In this document: positions 51,210-62,090 of the stretch, one piece after another
How the letters are laid out: each line of letters opens with the position of its first letter
Numbering within the stretch: the first letter of the stretch is position 1
Assembly: GCF_020010925.1 (NCBI RefSeq)
Contig: NZ_JAGJBZ010000001.1
Coordinates: 1,798,001 to 1,862,000 of the forward strand
Direction of reading: 5' to 3'
Length of the DNA stretch: 64,000 bases
Source of the DNA: Streptomyces griseiscabiei
GTDB lineage: Bacteria > Actinomycetota > Actinomycetes > Streptomycetales > Streptomycetaceae
The notes under the pieces: model-generated
Database searches by the model: none
What the model was told of the DNA's origin: nothing
What the model saw: only the letters and a program-made list of their open reading frames with translations
Position numbers and translations under genes: made by a program

Positions 51210-51662
51210 GAACCGCCGCCCGTCAGCGCAGGTATGGACGAGGCGCGTGCGTGCATGCGGTCGAGCGACCTGGAGGTCGCACGGCGGCGGCAACCCTGCA
51301 GCGGCTGGCCGAAGGGCTGGCCGTTGCGACGACTGAGGCTAGAATCTGCCATGAGGCATCCCTGTTGATGTGAACGGATGAAAGATGCTTCGCTCTGGGG
51401 GAGTTACCGGGTCATGCTGTGGCGGCTGGCCGGAAGCTCCCCCTTTTCTGCACGGCAAGCAAGTCGTCGTTCGATGGCCGAAAATACGCTTGCTCACCGC
51501 GTGTCCTCGATTCACGCTCCCGTCATTTCGTGACGATCCCTCCTTTACTGCAGCGGCAGGGCGGCAATCCAGCAGCCTTGGCAGGATTAGGGGGCGGCCT
51601 CATACTGACGGATGAAGTCTGAGGCAAGCCTCGGTCTCGGTGGGTGAGAATGGGGGGAAGGA
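51210..51662. other. Gene-poor stretch before the DUF397 gene
   Basis: About 450 nt in which I see no convincing gene. Base composition falls from about 51340 onward, with runs such as GTTGATGTGAACGGATGAAAGATG, marking the start of a lower-GC patch that continues to about 53300. The short open frames here have non-coding third-position usage. Confidence 0.5.
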
Positions 51663-52010
51663 ATGACCTTGTCGGATCCGGCGGACATCTGGTTCAAAAG
51701 TTCGACCAGCGAGGTCGACAATTGCGTCGAAGTTTCCTTCGGCGATCGCGTTCGCGTCCGCGATTCGAAGAACTCCGAAGGGCCAGTACTTTCCATGAAC
51801 TCCCCCGGTTGGCGATCTTTCGTGTCCTTCATCGCAAGCTGTCCGATGACATGCATGGTGGCGGCCCACCCGGTCTCGGACGGATCTTCACAAAGCTTCA
51901 AACCCAGTCACTCACTGGTTTCGCAAAACGATTCTCAACCTCCCAGAATGCCTCAAGATAGTCCTCTACGTTTCGATGCACACCCACGCTCGCTTTATCC
52001 CTCAGAATGA
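51663..52010 (+). CDS. DUF397 protein with an abnormal C-terminal run-on
   Basis: 115 codons. Residues 9-60 are a clear DUF397 domain: WFKSSTSEVDNCVEV, VRVRDSKNSEGPVL and SPGWRSFVSFI. DUF397 proteins normally end shortly after this point; here the frame continues 50 residues through non-coding-like sequence (SHSLVSQNDSQPP) and overlaps the 3' end of the opposing Scr1-type gene by 113 nt. This suggests a frameshift or lost stop. TTG at 51669 has better ribosome-site spacing than the ATG at 51663. DUF397 partners of Scr1-like regulators are usually on the same strand; here they are convergent. Confidence 0.7.
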   Translation: MTLSDPADIWFKSSTSEVDNCVEVSFGDRVRVRDSKNSEGPVLSMNSPGWRSFVSFIASCPMTCMVAAHPVSDGSSQSFKPSHSLVSQNDSQPPRMPQDSPLRFDAHPRSLYPSE

Positions 52011-52731
52011 CGCTTCCGTCGGGGTTCTCCAGATAGACGATTCGATCCTGCTCGGCACTCGGAAACTCGAAAACGACATAGGGAGACCGAAGCAAAGGAT
52101 AGAGTCCACTACTGAAGGGAATGATTCCCACTCGAATGTGATCAAGAACGCTCATGCTCTTCAGGTGATTGAGTTGCGCCTGCATCACAGCTGGACTACC
52201 AACCGTCCGGCTCAGGGCCGCTTCATCGATGAGGAACCGCAACTCGGTCTCCGTGGACTGCTCCAGCATGCGTTCCTGACGTCGCATGCGAAGATCGAGA
52301 AGCTCTTCCTTCTGAGGAACCACGGACTGCGAAAGAGCAGCACGCGCATACTCTTCCGTCTGCAACAGGCCCGGAATGAACAGCACCTCGAAGTTTCGAA
52401 TCACCGAAGCGGAGGCCTCGTATCCGAGGTAGGACTTGAACCCCTCGGACAGCAGATTGCGGTACTCCTGCCACCAAGGCTGGCGCCGCGCTTCCTGGGC
52501 ACTGACGAGGAGATCGGAAGCCTTCTCGTCCGGCAACCCGTAGAAGGCGATGAGGGCCCTGAGGTCGGTGATCGAAATCTTGGTCCTGCCTGACTCGAGG
52601 CGCATCACCTTGGACAGTGACCACACCATCTCGTCAGCGACTTCCGGTTGCGAGTAACCCGCCTCTTTGCGTGCCGCCTGAAGTTGACTGCTCAGGCGCT
52701 TACGCAGGTACATCGGGTCTGCATCGGGCAT
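51898..52731 (-). CDS. XRE-family regulator of the Scr1/DUF5753 type
   Basis: 277 residues. N-terminal HTH (about 10-66: ARKEAGYSQPEVADEM, SKVMRLESGRTKISITD), then the DUF5753 domain (FIPGLLQTEEYARAAL, RRQERMLEQ, FLIDEAALSRTVG). Such regulators pair with DUF397 proteins and influence development or secondary metabolism in actinomycetes. Codon usage is less GC-biased than neighbours. ATG at 52731. Confidence 0.9.
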   Translation of the reverse strand: MPDADPMYLRKRLSSQLQAARKEAGYSQPEVADEMVWSLSKVMRLESGRTKISITDLRALIAFYGLPDEKASDLLVSAQEARRQPWWQEYRNLLSEGFKSYLGYEASASVIRNFEVLFIPGLLQTEEYARAALSQSVVPQKEELLDLRMRRQERMLEQSTETELRFLIDEAALSRTVGSPAVMQAQLNHLKSMSVLDHIRVGIIPFSSGLYPLLRSPYVVFEFPSAEQDRIVYLENPDGSVILRDKASVGVHRNVEDYLEAFWEVENRFAKPVSDWV

Positions 52732-53312
52732 GGTGGTCTCCTCGCGCGCTGCGGATCATTTTGCAGCCCGGCTTCCTGGCACCATGAAAGACGACCAGGC
52801 TCCATAGGCTACGTGGTTTTCTGCTACGTGTCACTATGCCTTGCGCCATCTCTCCTCAGGACCAGAGGCACGAGTGCAAAGGGTGGTTACATGAGAAAAA
52901 ACGAGACTTCCGAGGGTGCGCGCCCAGTTCCGGCGAAAGTGGAATAACCTGTTCGAGCGACATCCGGAATGGCAACCTGTTGACGACGCCGGGCGGCGGA
53001 GGCACCGGATCGGCTCGCGCGCATCGACTCCTGCATCTGCTCCCCCTTCCCGCTGTCGACCACGATCTGGAGCGGGACCGGATCTCCACCTGAGCAGCCG
53101 GTGAACTCTTCGATTCCGACGCTGCGTTGATCGGGGAAGTCCACGTACACCTGTACCCGCTCAGGCCAGAACGGTCGAAGGCGCGCAGCCTCGTCGGCCG
53201 TGGCGGGGCTGCTCTGCGCAGAGACAGTTCGGTCGACAACCGATAGAACCTGTGATGGCCTGCGGATGCGCAGACCGGAGTGTTGTCTCGTCATGTCACC
53301 AGGAGGTGCCCG
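52732..53312. other. Lower-GC intergenic stretch with possible gene remnant
   Basis: 581 nt between the Scr1-type gene and dhaK. No confident gene. It contains one minus-strand open frame, listed separately as a possible remnant, the promoter of the Scr1-type gene and the dhaK ribosome site (AGGAGG at 53301-53306). Confidence 0.5.
52887..53294 (-). pseudogene. Possible decayed small gene
   Basis: 136-codon open frame. The middle part (RPFWPERVQVYVDFPDQRS, then PLQIVVDSGKGEQM) reads like a folded protein with sensible third-position usage, but the start has no ribosome site and the end (STFAGTGRAPSEVSFF) looks random. No family recognised. It may be a fragment left from a larger gene in this lower-GC patch. 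Confidence 0.25.
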
Positions 53313-54305
53313 ATGAAGATGTTGATCAACGTCGCGGAGAGCGTGGTCGCCGACGCGTTGCGGGGTATGGCGGTCGCGCATCCCGAGTTGACCGTGGATG
53401 TGGAGAACCGGGTGGTGGTGCGCAGGGACGCGCCGGTGGCCGGGAAGGTGGGGCTGGTCTCCGGGGGTGGCTCGGGGCACGAGCCGTTGCACGGGGGGTT
53501 CGTGGGGCCCGGGATGCTGTCGGCGGCGTGTCCCGGTGAGGTGTTCACCTCACCCGTGCCGGACCAGATGGTGCGGGCGGCGGCGGCCGTGGACAGCGGG
53601 GCCGGGGTGCTGTTCATCGTGAAGAACTACACGGGTGACGTGCTGAACTTCGACATGGCGGCCGAACTCGCCGAGGACGAGGGCATCCGGGTCGCCAAGG
53701 TGCTCGTGAACGACGACGTGGCCGTGACGGACAGTCTGTACACCGCCGGGCGGCGCGGTACGGGCGCGACCCTGTTCGTGGAGAAGATCGCCGGAGCCGC
53801 CGCCGAGGAGGGGCAGCCATTGGAGCGCGTGGAGGCGCTGGCGCGGCAGGTCAACGAGAACTCCCGCAGTTTCGGAGTGGCCCTGAGCGCCTGCAGCACA
53901 CCCGCCAAGGGCAGCCCGACCTTCGATCTCCCCGCCGGGGAGCTGGAATTGGGCGTCGGCATCCACGGGGAGCCGGGGCGGGAGCGGCGCGCGATGATGA
54001 CCTCCCGCGAGATCGCCGACTTCTCGGTGAACGCCATCCTGGACGACATGAGCCCCCGCAACCCGGTCCTGCTGCTCGTCAACGGCATGGGCGCCACCCC
54101 GCTGCTGGAGCTGTACGGCTTCAACGCGGAGGTGCAGCGCGTGCTGACCGAGCGCGGGGTCGCCGTGGCCCGCACCCTCGTCGGCAACTACGTCACCTCG
54201 CTCGACATGGCCGGCGCCTCGGTGACGTTGTGCCAGGTCGACGAGGAGCTGCTGCGGTTGTACGACGCGCCGGTGCGTACGCCGGGGCTGCGCTGGGGAG
54301 CGTGA
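53313..54305 (+). CDS. dhaK: Dihydroxyacetone kinase, DhaK subunit
   Basis: 330 residues. It binds dihydroxyacetone covalently through His218 (GVGIHGEPG), the same number as in E. coli DhaK. Other signatures are SGGGSGHEPLH and VKNYTGDVLNFD. With DhaL and DhaM it phosphorylates dihydroxyacetone to DHAP using a PTS phosphate. ATG at 53313 after AGGAGG. The following dhaL is 82 nt away. Confidence 0.95.
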   Translation: MKMLINVAESVVADALRGMAVAHPELTVDVENRVVVRRDAPVAGKVGLVSGGGSGHEPLHGGFVGPGMLSAACPGEVFTSPVPDQMVRAAAAVDSGAGVLFIVKNYTGDVLNFDMAAELAEDEGIRVAKVLVNDDVAVTDSLYTAGRRGTGATLFVEKIAGAAAEEGQPLERVEALARQVNENSRSFGVALSACSTPAKGSPTFDLPAGELELGVGIHGEPGRERRAMMTSREIADFSVNAILDDMSPRNPVLLLVNGMGATPLLELYGFNAEVQRVLTERGVAVARTLVGNYVTSLDMAGASVTLCQVDEELLRLYDAPVRTPGLRWGA

Positions 54306-54387
54306 GGTCCGCGTCCACCACCCACGACCGGGGCCCCGGCCCCTGTCCGTCCGGTCAGTCACATCACGTACCACGCAAGGAGATTCC

Positions 54388-55008
54388 GTGCTCGACGCCG
54401 ACTTCTTCCGTCGTTGGATGACGGCCACCGCGGCCTCGGTGGAGCGCGAGGCCGAGCGGCTCACGGCGCTCGACTCGCCGATCGGGGACGCCGACCACGG
54501 CAGCAATCTGCGCCGCGGATTCGCCGCCGTGTCCGCCGTCCTGGAGAAGGAGGCGCCGGACACGCCCGGCGCCGTCCTCGTGCTCGCCGGGCGGCAGCTG
54601 ATCTCGACCGTCGGGGGCGCGTCCGGCCCGCTGTACGGCACCCTGCTGCGCCGGACCGGGAAGGCGCTCGGTGACGCCGCCGAGGTGAGCGAGGCGCAGT
54701 TCGCGGAGGCGCTGCGTGCCGGGGTCGACGCCGTGATGGCGCTGGGCGGGGCGGCTCCCGGCGACAAGACCATGATCGACGCGCTGGTCCCGGCGGTGGA
54801 CGCGCTCGCCGAGTCGTTCGCCGCCGCCTCGGCCGCCGCCGAGGAGGGCGCGCGGGCGACCACGCCGCTGCAGGCGCGCAAGGGCCGGGCCAGCTACCTC
54901 GGCGAGCGGAGCATCGGGCACCAGGACCCCGGCGCCACGTCCGCCGCGCTGCTGATCACGGCCCTCGCCACCGCCGCCGACGACGGCCGGGAGCCCACCG
55001 ATGGCTGA
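54388..55008 (+). CDS. dhaL: Dihydroxyacetone kinase, ADP-binding DhaL subunit
   Basis: 206 residues. The Asp-rich magnesium/ADP site is IGDADHGSN; further motifs are GGASGPLYGTLL, GDKTMIDAL and the C-terminal ARKGRASYLGERSIGHQDPG. It transfers phosphate from DhaM to the ketose bound on DhaK. GTG start after AAGGAG; overlaps dhaM by 8 nt. Confidence 0.95.
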   Translation: MLDADFFRRWMTATAASVEREAERLTALDSPIGDADHGSNLRRGFAAVSAVLEKEAPDTPGAVLVLAGRQLISTVGGASGPLYGTLLRRTGKALGDAAEVSEAQFAEALRAGVDAVMALGGAAPGDKTMIDALVPAVDALAESFAAASAAAEEGARATTPLQARKGRASYLGERSIGHQDPGATSAALLITALATAADDGREPTDG

Positions 55009-55438
55009 CAAGATGAACGAGAACGGCGAGAAGGGCGAGAAGCTCGTCGGCATCGTGCTGGTGTCGCACAGCGCCGCCGTCGCCGCGTCGGTGGCCGAGC
55101 TGGCGCGGGGACTCGCCGGTGCGGGCGCCGGCGTTCCGGTCGCCCCGGCCGGCGGCACCGGGGACGGCGGGCTGGGTACCAGCGCCGAACTGATCTCGGC
55201 GGCGGCCGCCTCCGTCGACCGGGGTGCCGGGGTCGCGGTGCTCACCGATCTCGGCAGCGCGGTCCTCACCGTGAAGGCCCTCCTCGCCGAGGGCGACGAA
55301 CTCCCCGCGGACACCCTGCTGGTCGACGCCCCGTTCGTCGAGGGCGCGGTCGCCGCGGTCGTCACGGCCTCGACGGGCGCGGACCTCGCGGCGGTGGCCG
55401 CCGCGGCTTCGGAGGCGTACACGTATCGAAAGGAGTAG
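55001..55438 (+). CDS. dhaM: PTS-dependent dihydroxyacetone kinase phosphotransferase subunit DhaM (single EIIA-like domain)
   Basis: 145 residues. EIIA-mannose-like fold with phospho-acceptor His23 in VLVSHSAAVA and GTSAELISAAAAS. It is the short, single-domain form: the HPr and EI-like extensions found in E. coli DhaM are absent, so cytoplasmic HPr must deliver the phosphate. Overlaps dhaL by 8 nt. Confidence 0.93.
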   Translation: MADKMNENGEKGEKLVGIVLVSHSAAVAASVAELARGLAGAGAGVPVAPAGGTGDGGLGTSAELISAAAASVDRGAGVAVLTDLGSAVLTVKALLAEGDELPADTLLVDAPFVEGAVAAVVTASTGADLAAVAAAASEAYTYRKE

Positions 55439-55507
55439 CGGGGCGACAGGGTGGGAGGAGCGGGCGGAAGAGGCACGCGGGCCGGCCGGACGGAGAGCGA
55501 GGAGCGG

Positions 55508-56236
55508 TCAGTTCGTCGATCCGCCCCGCATCGCCGCCCCTCTGCGCAGCGACGCTCCGCCCACCCACTCCCGTGCCAGCTCCTCCCCCAGTTCCACCGC
55601 CTCCTGATGGTCCTCGATCGGGGTCACCCGGGAGTCCTCGAAGACGATGTAGGTGACGCCGGAGGCGGTGCCGCCGGTGCGCGGGTCGGGGCGGATGCCG
55701 AGGGCCTCGGCCGTGGCGTAGGAGGCCTCGCCGATGATGTTCTGGGGGCCGGTGTCACCGACGACGGCGTACTGGACCCGGTCCTTGTGGATGACGGCGG
55801 CGACCGAACCGCCCTTGATGCCGTGGACCCGGTAGTCCCAGACGCGGCTGGCGACGGGGACCACGATGAACGGCAGGGTCTCGGAGCTGAGATAGCGGCC
55901 GTCGGACTGCAGGAACGACGTGGCGGGCTGGAACCACGGGTCGGTGTCGCGGTTGCAGTGCGTGCTCGGCCGTCCGTCGCAGTCGATGTCCATGTCGGCC
56001 TTCCAGAACACCGCGCCGTCGGCACCGCAGACGGGGATGTTCGCCGGGGTGCCGGCGTCGCTGCTGTACAGCCCTTCGGAGACCCGGACGCAGCCGCGTG
56101 CCTTCGCCAGCAGTTCGGCGGCGGTCACCCCGCCCTCGCGGTGCACCGGCCGCTGTGGATGGGCCAGTGCGGGCAGGGCGACGGGGGCCAGCAGGGCGGC
56201 GCCGACGGCGGCCAGCGTCAACGAGCGGACACGCAC
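55508..56236 (-). CDS. Secreted GH75 chitosanase
   Basis: 242 residues with a signal peptide ending near LPALA|H. The catalytic domain shows GH75 features: FWKADMDIDCDG (catalytic Asp region), LSSETLPFIVVP, DYRVHGIKGGSVAAVIH and VGDTGPQNIIGEAS. It would cleave chitosan outside the cell. I chose the GTG at 56236 (AGGAGAGGG upstream); longer in-frame starts lack a signal peptide at the N-terminus. Convergent with dhaM. Confidence 0.9.
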   Translation of the reverse strand: MRVRSLTLAAVGAALLAPVALPALAHPQRPVHREGGVTAAELLAKARGCVRVSEGLYSSDAGTPANIPVCGADGAVFWKADMDIDCDGRPSTHCNRDTDPWFQPATSFLQSDGRYLSSETLPFIVVPVASRVWDYRVHGIKGGSVAAVIHKDRVQYAVVGDTGPQNIIGEASYATAEALGIRPDPRTGGTASGVTYIVFEDSRVTPIEDHQEAVELGEELAREWVGGASLRRGAAMRGGSTN

Positions 56237-56653
56237 GATGAGGACCCTCTCCTGGGGGACATGACGGGCACTCACCCAAAGGTGGTGGGGGTCGGAGAGG
56301 TCGGCCACCGGGAGGGGGCCGGACGGACCACGGCGCTGCCGGGGGCGGGGGTCGCGGGGGTGCGCGGCCGAGGGCCCGGGCCCGCTTCGGCCCCGGCCGC
56401 TCGGCCGCTCTGGTCGGCGCGGGATCGGCGACGACAGCGGCCCGCGCCGGACGACGTGAACCGGCCTGTGCGACAGGCGAGTTGACGTCGTGTCGGAGCA
56501 TCAGCATACGTAGCCCCACAGTCTGCCGGGAACCGCGTCCCGGCCCCTGATCGCTTCCTGCCCGACCTCTTGATGTGACCGTGTCAGGCATGTCATACAT
56601 GGAGATAGGTACAGACCAATCCCGCCGGGGTGCGACGACCGGGAGGCAGGATC
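56237..56653. promoter_or_regulatory. Divergent control region, chitosanase and Fn3 lipoprotein
   Basis: 417 nt without a gene. For the plus strand a candidate promoter is TTGACG (56482-56487), 17 nt, CATACG (56505-56510). Near 56590 there are repeated TGTCA/CATG elements (GTCAGGCATGTCATACATG). No recognisable DasR or chitosan-regulator box was seen for the chitosanase. Confidence 0.4.
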
Positions 56654-57634
56654 GTGCGACGCGTTTCCGTGCAGGCACTCGTCCTGGTGCCGACGCTCTG
56701 CGGCTCGCTGCTCCTCGTCCCCGGCTGCGCCGTGCGGGAGAGCCCCGGCCGGCGCCCGCCGCCGGCCCCGCCCGGCGCCACCGCCGCCGCGGGCAGCGCC
56801 ACCAGCGTGCACGTCATGTGGAACCGGGTGCCCGGCGGCACGGAGATCGCCGGGTACGAGGTGTACCGGGGCCGTACGAAGGTGAAGGACGTGCCGGGCG
56901 GCGAGCACATGGTGGACATCACCCGGCTCCGGCCGGCCACCACCTATGTGTTCACGGTGCGGGCCCGCGACGCCGCCGGGAATCTCGGGCCCCCCAGCAC
57001 GGAGGTCCGGGCCACGACGCCCGCCGCCGGACCGGCCGACCGGCGGGCCCCGACCAGACCCGGGCGCCCCGGCGGAAAGGCCCTCGGGAGCAAGGCCGTC
57101 CAGCTCTCCTGGGAGCCCTCGACGGACGACCGGGACGTGGTGTCGTACGACATCCTGCAAGGCGGGTCGAAGATCCACAGTGTCGGCGGGGAACAGACGG
57201 CCGCCGTGGTCACGGGGCTGCGGCCCGGCACCCGGTACGCGTTCACGGTGCGGGCGCGGGACGCGGCGGACAACGTCTCGCCGGTGAGCCGGATCGTACG
57301 GCTGACCACCGCGCCGGGCGCCGACGACGGACGCGGCACCGCGCCCACCGGGTTCCGCGCGGACGTCCGCCGGGACGACGGGGCGTACTCCGTCGCACTG
57401 TCCTGGCTGCCGCCGCGGGTCGACGGGGTGATCACGGAGTACGAGATCCAGCTCGACGGACGGCTCGCGACCACCCTCGTCTGGGGCGGGACCCCGCCCA
57501 GGGACCGGGCCGTCCACAGCTTCTACGTGGGCCGCGAGGCCGGGGTGACGTACCGGGTGCGGCTTCGCGCGAAGCTGCCGGACGGGACCTGGGGCGGGTT
57601 CTCCGTGGAGCGGACGGTCACCACCGGCCGGTGA
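56654..57634 (+). CDS. Lipoprotein with three fibronectin type III domains
   Basis: 326 residues. Signal peptide with lipobox VPGC at about residue 25. Three Fn3 domains follow at about 40-130, 140-225 and 235-325, each with the Trp strand (MWNRVPGGTEI, LSWEPSTDDRD, LSWLPPRVDGV) and the end strand TYVFTVRARD / RYAFTVRARD / TYRVRLRAKL. GTG at 56654 follows GGGAGG. Fn3 modules usually accompany glycan-active enzymes; here there is no catalytic domain. Confidence 0.9.
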   Translation: MRRVSVQALVLVPTLCGSLLLVPGCAVRESPGRRPPPAPPGATAAAGSATSVHVMWNRVPGGTEIAGYEVYRGRTKVKDVPGGEHMVDITRLRPATTYVFTVRARDAAGNLGPPSTEVRATTPAAGPADRRAPTRPGRPGGKALGSKAVQLSWEPSTDDRDVVSYDILQGGSKIHSVGGEQTAAVVTGLRPGTRYAFTVRARDAADNVSPVSRIVRLTTAPGADDGRGTAPTGFRADVRRDDGAYSVALSWLPPRVDGVITEYEIQLDGRLATTLVWGGTPPRDRAVHSFYVGREAGVTYRVRLRAKLPDGTWGGFSVERTVTTGR

Positions 57635-57802
57635 GACGCCCACGGGCCGTGTCCCCCACTCGGCGGTATCCGTCACCTGGCCGGGTGTCGTCCGCATGCG
57701 GGCGAGGCGTACGGCGCGTTGGCTCACCCTGAGGCAGCACGGGTCTCCCGATCCTCGGCGGCGCACGGGACGTGCCGCCACCGTGCCGCTGGAGGGCAGA
57801 CC

Positions 57803-58339
57803 ATGGTTACGTCTCAGCTACTCCTCCGCTCCGGCCTGACGGTGGCCGCCGCGGCGCTGCCGATCGCCCTGGCCGCGCCGTCGGCCGTCGCCGCCCCGAA
57901 GGGGATCTCGGTCAGCACCACGGGATCCTCGGTCACCGTCAACACCAGCGATTGCCCCAACAGCACCAACGGCACGTTCGGCACCGCCTCGCTGCTCTCC
58001 AGCGGGCAGGCGAACTTCTCCCAGGGGCGCCAGGTGACACTCACCGGCACGAGCACCACCCAGTCCGCCTCCTGGTCGAACGTGGGCCCCGGCACCTACA
58101 CCGTGATCGTGGTCTGCAAGGACGGGACCACGGCGGGCACCCAGTCCGTCATCGTCACCGCGGCCACCCCCACCATCTCCACGACGGCCTCGCCCGCGCG
58201 CGGTGTCATGGGCGGTGTCGGCGGGGCGACCCGGGAGTACGGCACGGTCACCCTGGTGGGCGGCGGGGCGCTGGTGGCCGTGGGCACGGGGGCGGCCGTC
58301 TGGTACCTGCGCCGCCGGGCCAAGCCGCACCGCCTCTGA
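57803..58339 (+). CDS. Small cell-surface protein with C-terminal membrane anchor
   Basis: 178 residues. A signal peptide ends near AVAAP; a Ser/Thr-rich beta-type domain with two cysteines (TSDCPNS and VVCKDG) that probably pair, then a C-terminal membrane helix with RRRAK stop-transfer. ATG at 57803 after GGAGGG. Resembles small surface proteins with Ig-like folds in Streptomyces; function unknown. Confidence 0.82.
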   Translation: MVTSQLLLRSGLTVAAAALPIALAAPSAVAAPKGISVSTTGSSVTVNTSDCPNSTNGTFGTASLLSSGQANFSQGRQVTLTGTSTTQSASWSNVGPGTYTVIVVCKDGTTAGTQSVIVTAATPTISTTASPARGVMGGVGGATREYGTVTLVGGGALVAVGTGAAVWYLRRRAKPHRL

Positions 58340-58379
58340 CTCCCCCGGGCGGACGTCCGCCCGTGACTTCGCGGGCCGG

Positions 58380-58955
58380 CTACTCCTTCCCCGTGTCCGC
58401 CGCAGCGCCGCCGGTGTCCCCCGGCAGCGTCTCGAACTCCTCCAGGGCGTTCGTCAGCCACTGGGTCCAGAAGGTCTGCAGGTCGATCCCCGCCCGCAGG
58501 ATCAGATGCTGGAGCCGGTCCTGGGCCGTGTCCCGGCCGGGCCCGAAGTCCCGCTTCTCGATCTCCTCGTACTCCGCCAACTTCCGCTGATGCAGGGCGA
58601 GATGGCGCCGCAGATCGTCCTCGAGGCCGTCCGTGCCGACCACGGCCGCCGCACGCAGCCGGACGAAGAGCGCGTCGCGCCACGGCTTGGGGTCCTGGGG
58701 CGCGGAGGTCCAGCGGGCCAGTTCCGCACGCCCGGCCGGCAGCACCTCGTAGCTCTTCCGCTGCCCGCGTGCGGGCCGCTCGGAGGGGAGGGCGCGGATA
58801 TGGCCCTCGCCCTCCAGTCGTCCCAGCTCGCGGTAGATCTGCTGGTGCGTCGCCGACCAGAAGTAGCCGATCGACCGGTCGAACCGCCGGGTCAGCTCAA
58901 GGCCCGACGAGGGCTTTTCGAGCAGGGCGGTGAGGATCGCGTGCGGGAGTGACAT
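58380..58955 (-). CDS. PadR-family transcriptional regulator
   Basis: 191 residues. Winged-helix start MSLPHAILTALLEKPSSG, then FWSATHQQIYRELGRLE (recognition part) and the C-terminal Vir-family dimer helix (LHQRKLAEYEEIEKRD). It lies 21 nt after the end of the dienoyl-CoA reductase gene on the same strand, so it is probably co-transcribed and may control it through the palindrome upstream of that gene. Confidence 0.9.
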   Translation of the reverse strand: MSLPHAILTALLEKPSSGLELTRRFDRSIGYFWSATHQQIYRELGRLEGEGHIRALPSERPARGQRKSYEVLPAGRAELARWTSAPQDPKPWRDALFVRLRAAAVVGTDGLEDDLRRHLALHQRKLAEYEEIEKRDFGPGRDTAQDRLQHLILRAGIDLQTFWTQWLTNALEEFETLPGDTGGAAADTGKE

Positions 58956-58976
58956 GGGCTCATCCTAAGAAGCCCC

Positions 58977-61100
<2,124 letters not shown>

Positions 61101-61126
61101 TCAGGGGGATGGGGCCCTGCCCCGGC

Positions 61127-61903
61127 TCAGGGCAGGGTGCCGAGCACCACGTGGGCGTGCATCTCCTCCGAGACGGCCGTGCGGGCGGTGAGGCCGGAGC
61201 GGCGGAAGGTGTCGAGGGCCGTCGGCGCCTGGCGTGCGCTCGTCTCGACGAGGAGACAGCCGCCGGGGGCGAGCCATTCGGGGGCCCCTGCCGCGACCCT
61301 GCGCAGGACGTCGAGGCCGTCGGCGCCGCCGTCGAGGGCGACGAGGGGCTCGTGGTCGCGGGCCTCGCCCGGCAGGAAGGGGACCTCGCCGGTGGGGACG
61401 TACGGGACGTTCGCCGCGAGGATGTCGACGCGGCCCCGCAGCCGGGCCGGGAGCGCGGCGAAGAGGTCGCCCTCGTGGGCGTGCGCGCCGTACGGCGCGA
61501 GGTTGCCGCGGGCGCAGCGGACCGCCGCCGGGTCGATGTCGGCGGCGTGCAGTTCGGCGCCGTCGAGCGATGTGACCAGGGCGGCGCCCACCGCGCCGGA
61601 GCCGCAGCACAGGTCGACGACGACCGAGGCGGCGGGGACGGTGGCGAGGGCCTGCTCGACGAGGAACTCGGTCCGGCGGCGGGGGACGAACACCCCGGGT
61701 GCCACGGTGATGCGCAGACCGGCGAACTCGGCCCAGCCGAGGACGAGTTCGAGGGGCAGACCGGCGACGCGCCGGTCGACCATGGCGGCGGCCTCGTCCG
61801 GGGTACGGGCGGTGGTGATGATCAACTCCGCCTCGTCCTCGGCGAAGACGCAGCCGGCGGCGCGCAGTGCCGTGACGACAGAGGTGCTGGAGAGAGGTGG
61901 CAT
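61127..61903 (-). CDS. PrmC-related N5-glutamine methyltransferase-like protein (NVPY variant)
   Basis: 258 residues. SAM motif I is VDLCCGSGAVG (96-106), motif II-like HAADIDPAA, and the substrate motif is NVPYVP (165-170) in place of the NPPY of true PrmC. It therefore fits the PrmC-related family of unknown substrate (TIGR03704 type) rather than the release-factor enzyme. Its leader (61904-62099) is strongly structured. Confidence 0.85.
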   Translation of the reverse strand: MPPLSSTSVVTALRAAGCVFAEDEAELIITTARTPDEAAAMVDRRVAGLPLELVLGWAEFAGLRITVAPGVFVPRRRTEFLVEQALATVPAASVVVDLCCGSGAVGAALVTSLDGAELHAADIDPAAVRCARGNLAPYGAHAHEGDLFAALPARLRGRVDILAANVPYVPTGEVPFLPGEARDHEPLVALDGGADGLDVLRRVAAGAPEWLAPGGCLLVETSARQAPTALDTFRRSGLTARTAVSEEMHAHVVLGTLP

Positions 61904-61978
61904 GACAGCCGAGGAGCCTTTCGGTGGGCCGAAGGGCGCTCCCGCGGGTGGCCTATCGGCCGTGCACCGCGCCGCGTT

Positions 61979-62080
61979 GAGGTGAGAGCACCCGACCTGA
62001 CACAGCGGTAATGGGTCCCACCTCCTCGGTCTTCCGTGCTGACTGGCCCGGCAACCCTACCCCATGGTCATGACCGGGCC
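61979..62080. other. Structured intergenic segment between methyltransferase and GNAT genes
   Basis: Inverted repeats GAGGTG (61979-61984) / CACCTC (62019-62024), GGTG-AGAG-CACC (61981-61992), and GGCCCGG (62045-62051) / CCGGGCC (62074-62080), the last enclosing GCAACCC. On the plus strand pieces resemble riboswitch cores but no plus-strand gene follows closely; on the minus strand it is the leader of the PrmC-related gene. Confidence 0.35.
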
Positions 62081-62090
62081 TCAAGGCCCG
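62075..62090 (-). terminator. Hairpin after the GNAT gene
   Basis: CGGGCC-TTGA-GGCCCG on the minus strand, about 10 nt after the GNAT stop. Short and without a T-run. Confidence 0.4.

Noticed and set aside
51587..51901. Minus-strand frame opposite the DUF397 gene
   Set aside because: The plus strand encodes a recognisable DUF397 domain; the minus-strand translation has no domain.
61979..62030. TPP-riboswitch-like pieces (GTGAGAGCACCC, ACCTGA, GGTAATG) on the plus strand
   Set aside because: The closing GCG-AGGGA element is missing and the next plus-strand gene is about 1 kb away, so I do not call a TPP riboswitch.
62041..62080. SAM-riboswitch-like GGCCCGGCAACCC
   Set aside because: Only the core string is present. 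The upstream helices do not match, and the orientation lacks a target gene.
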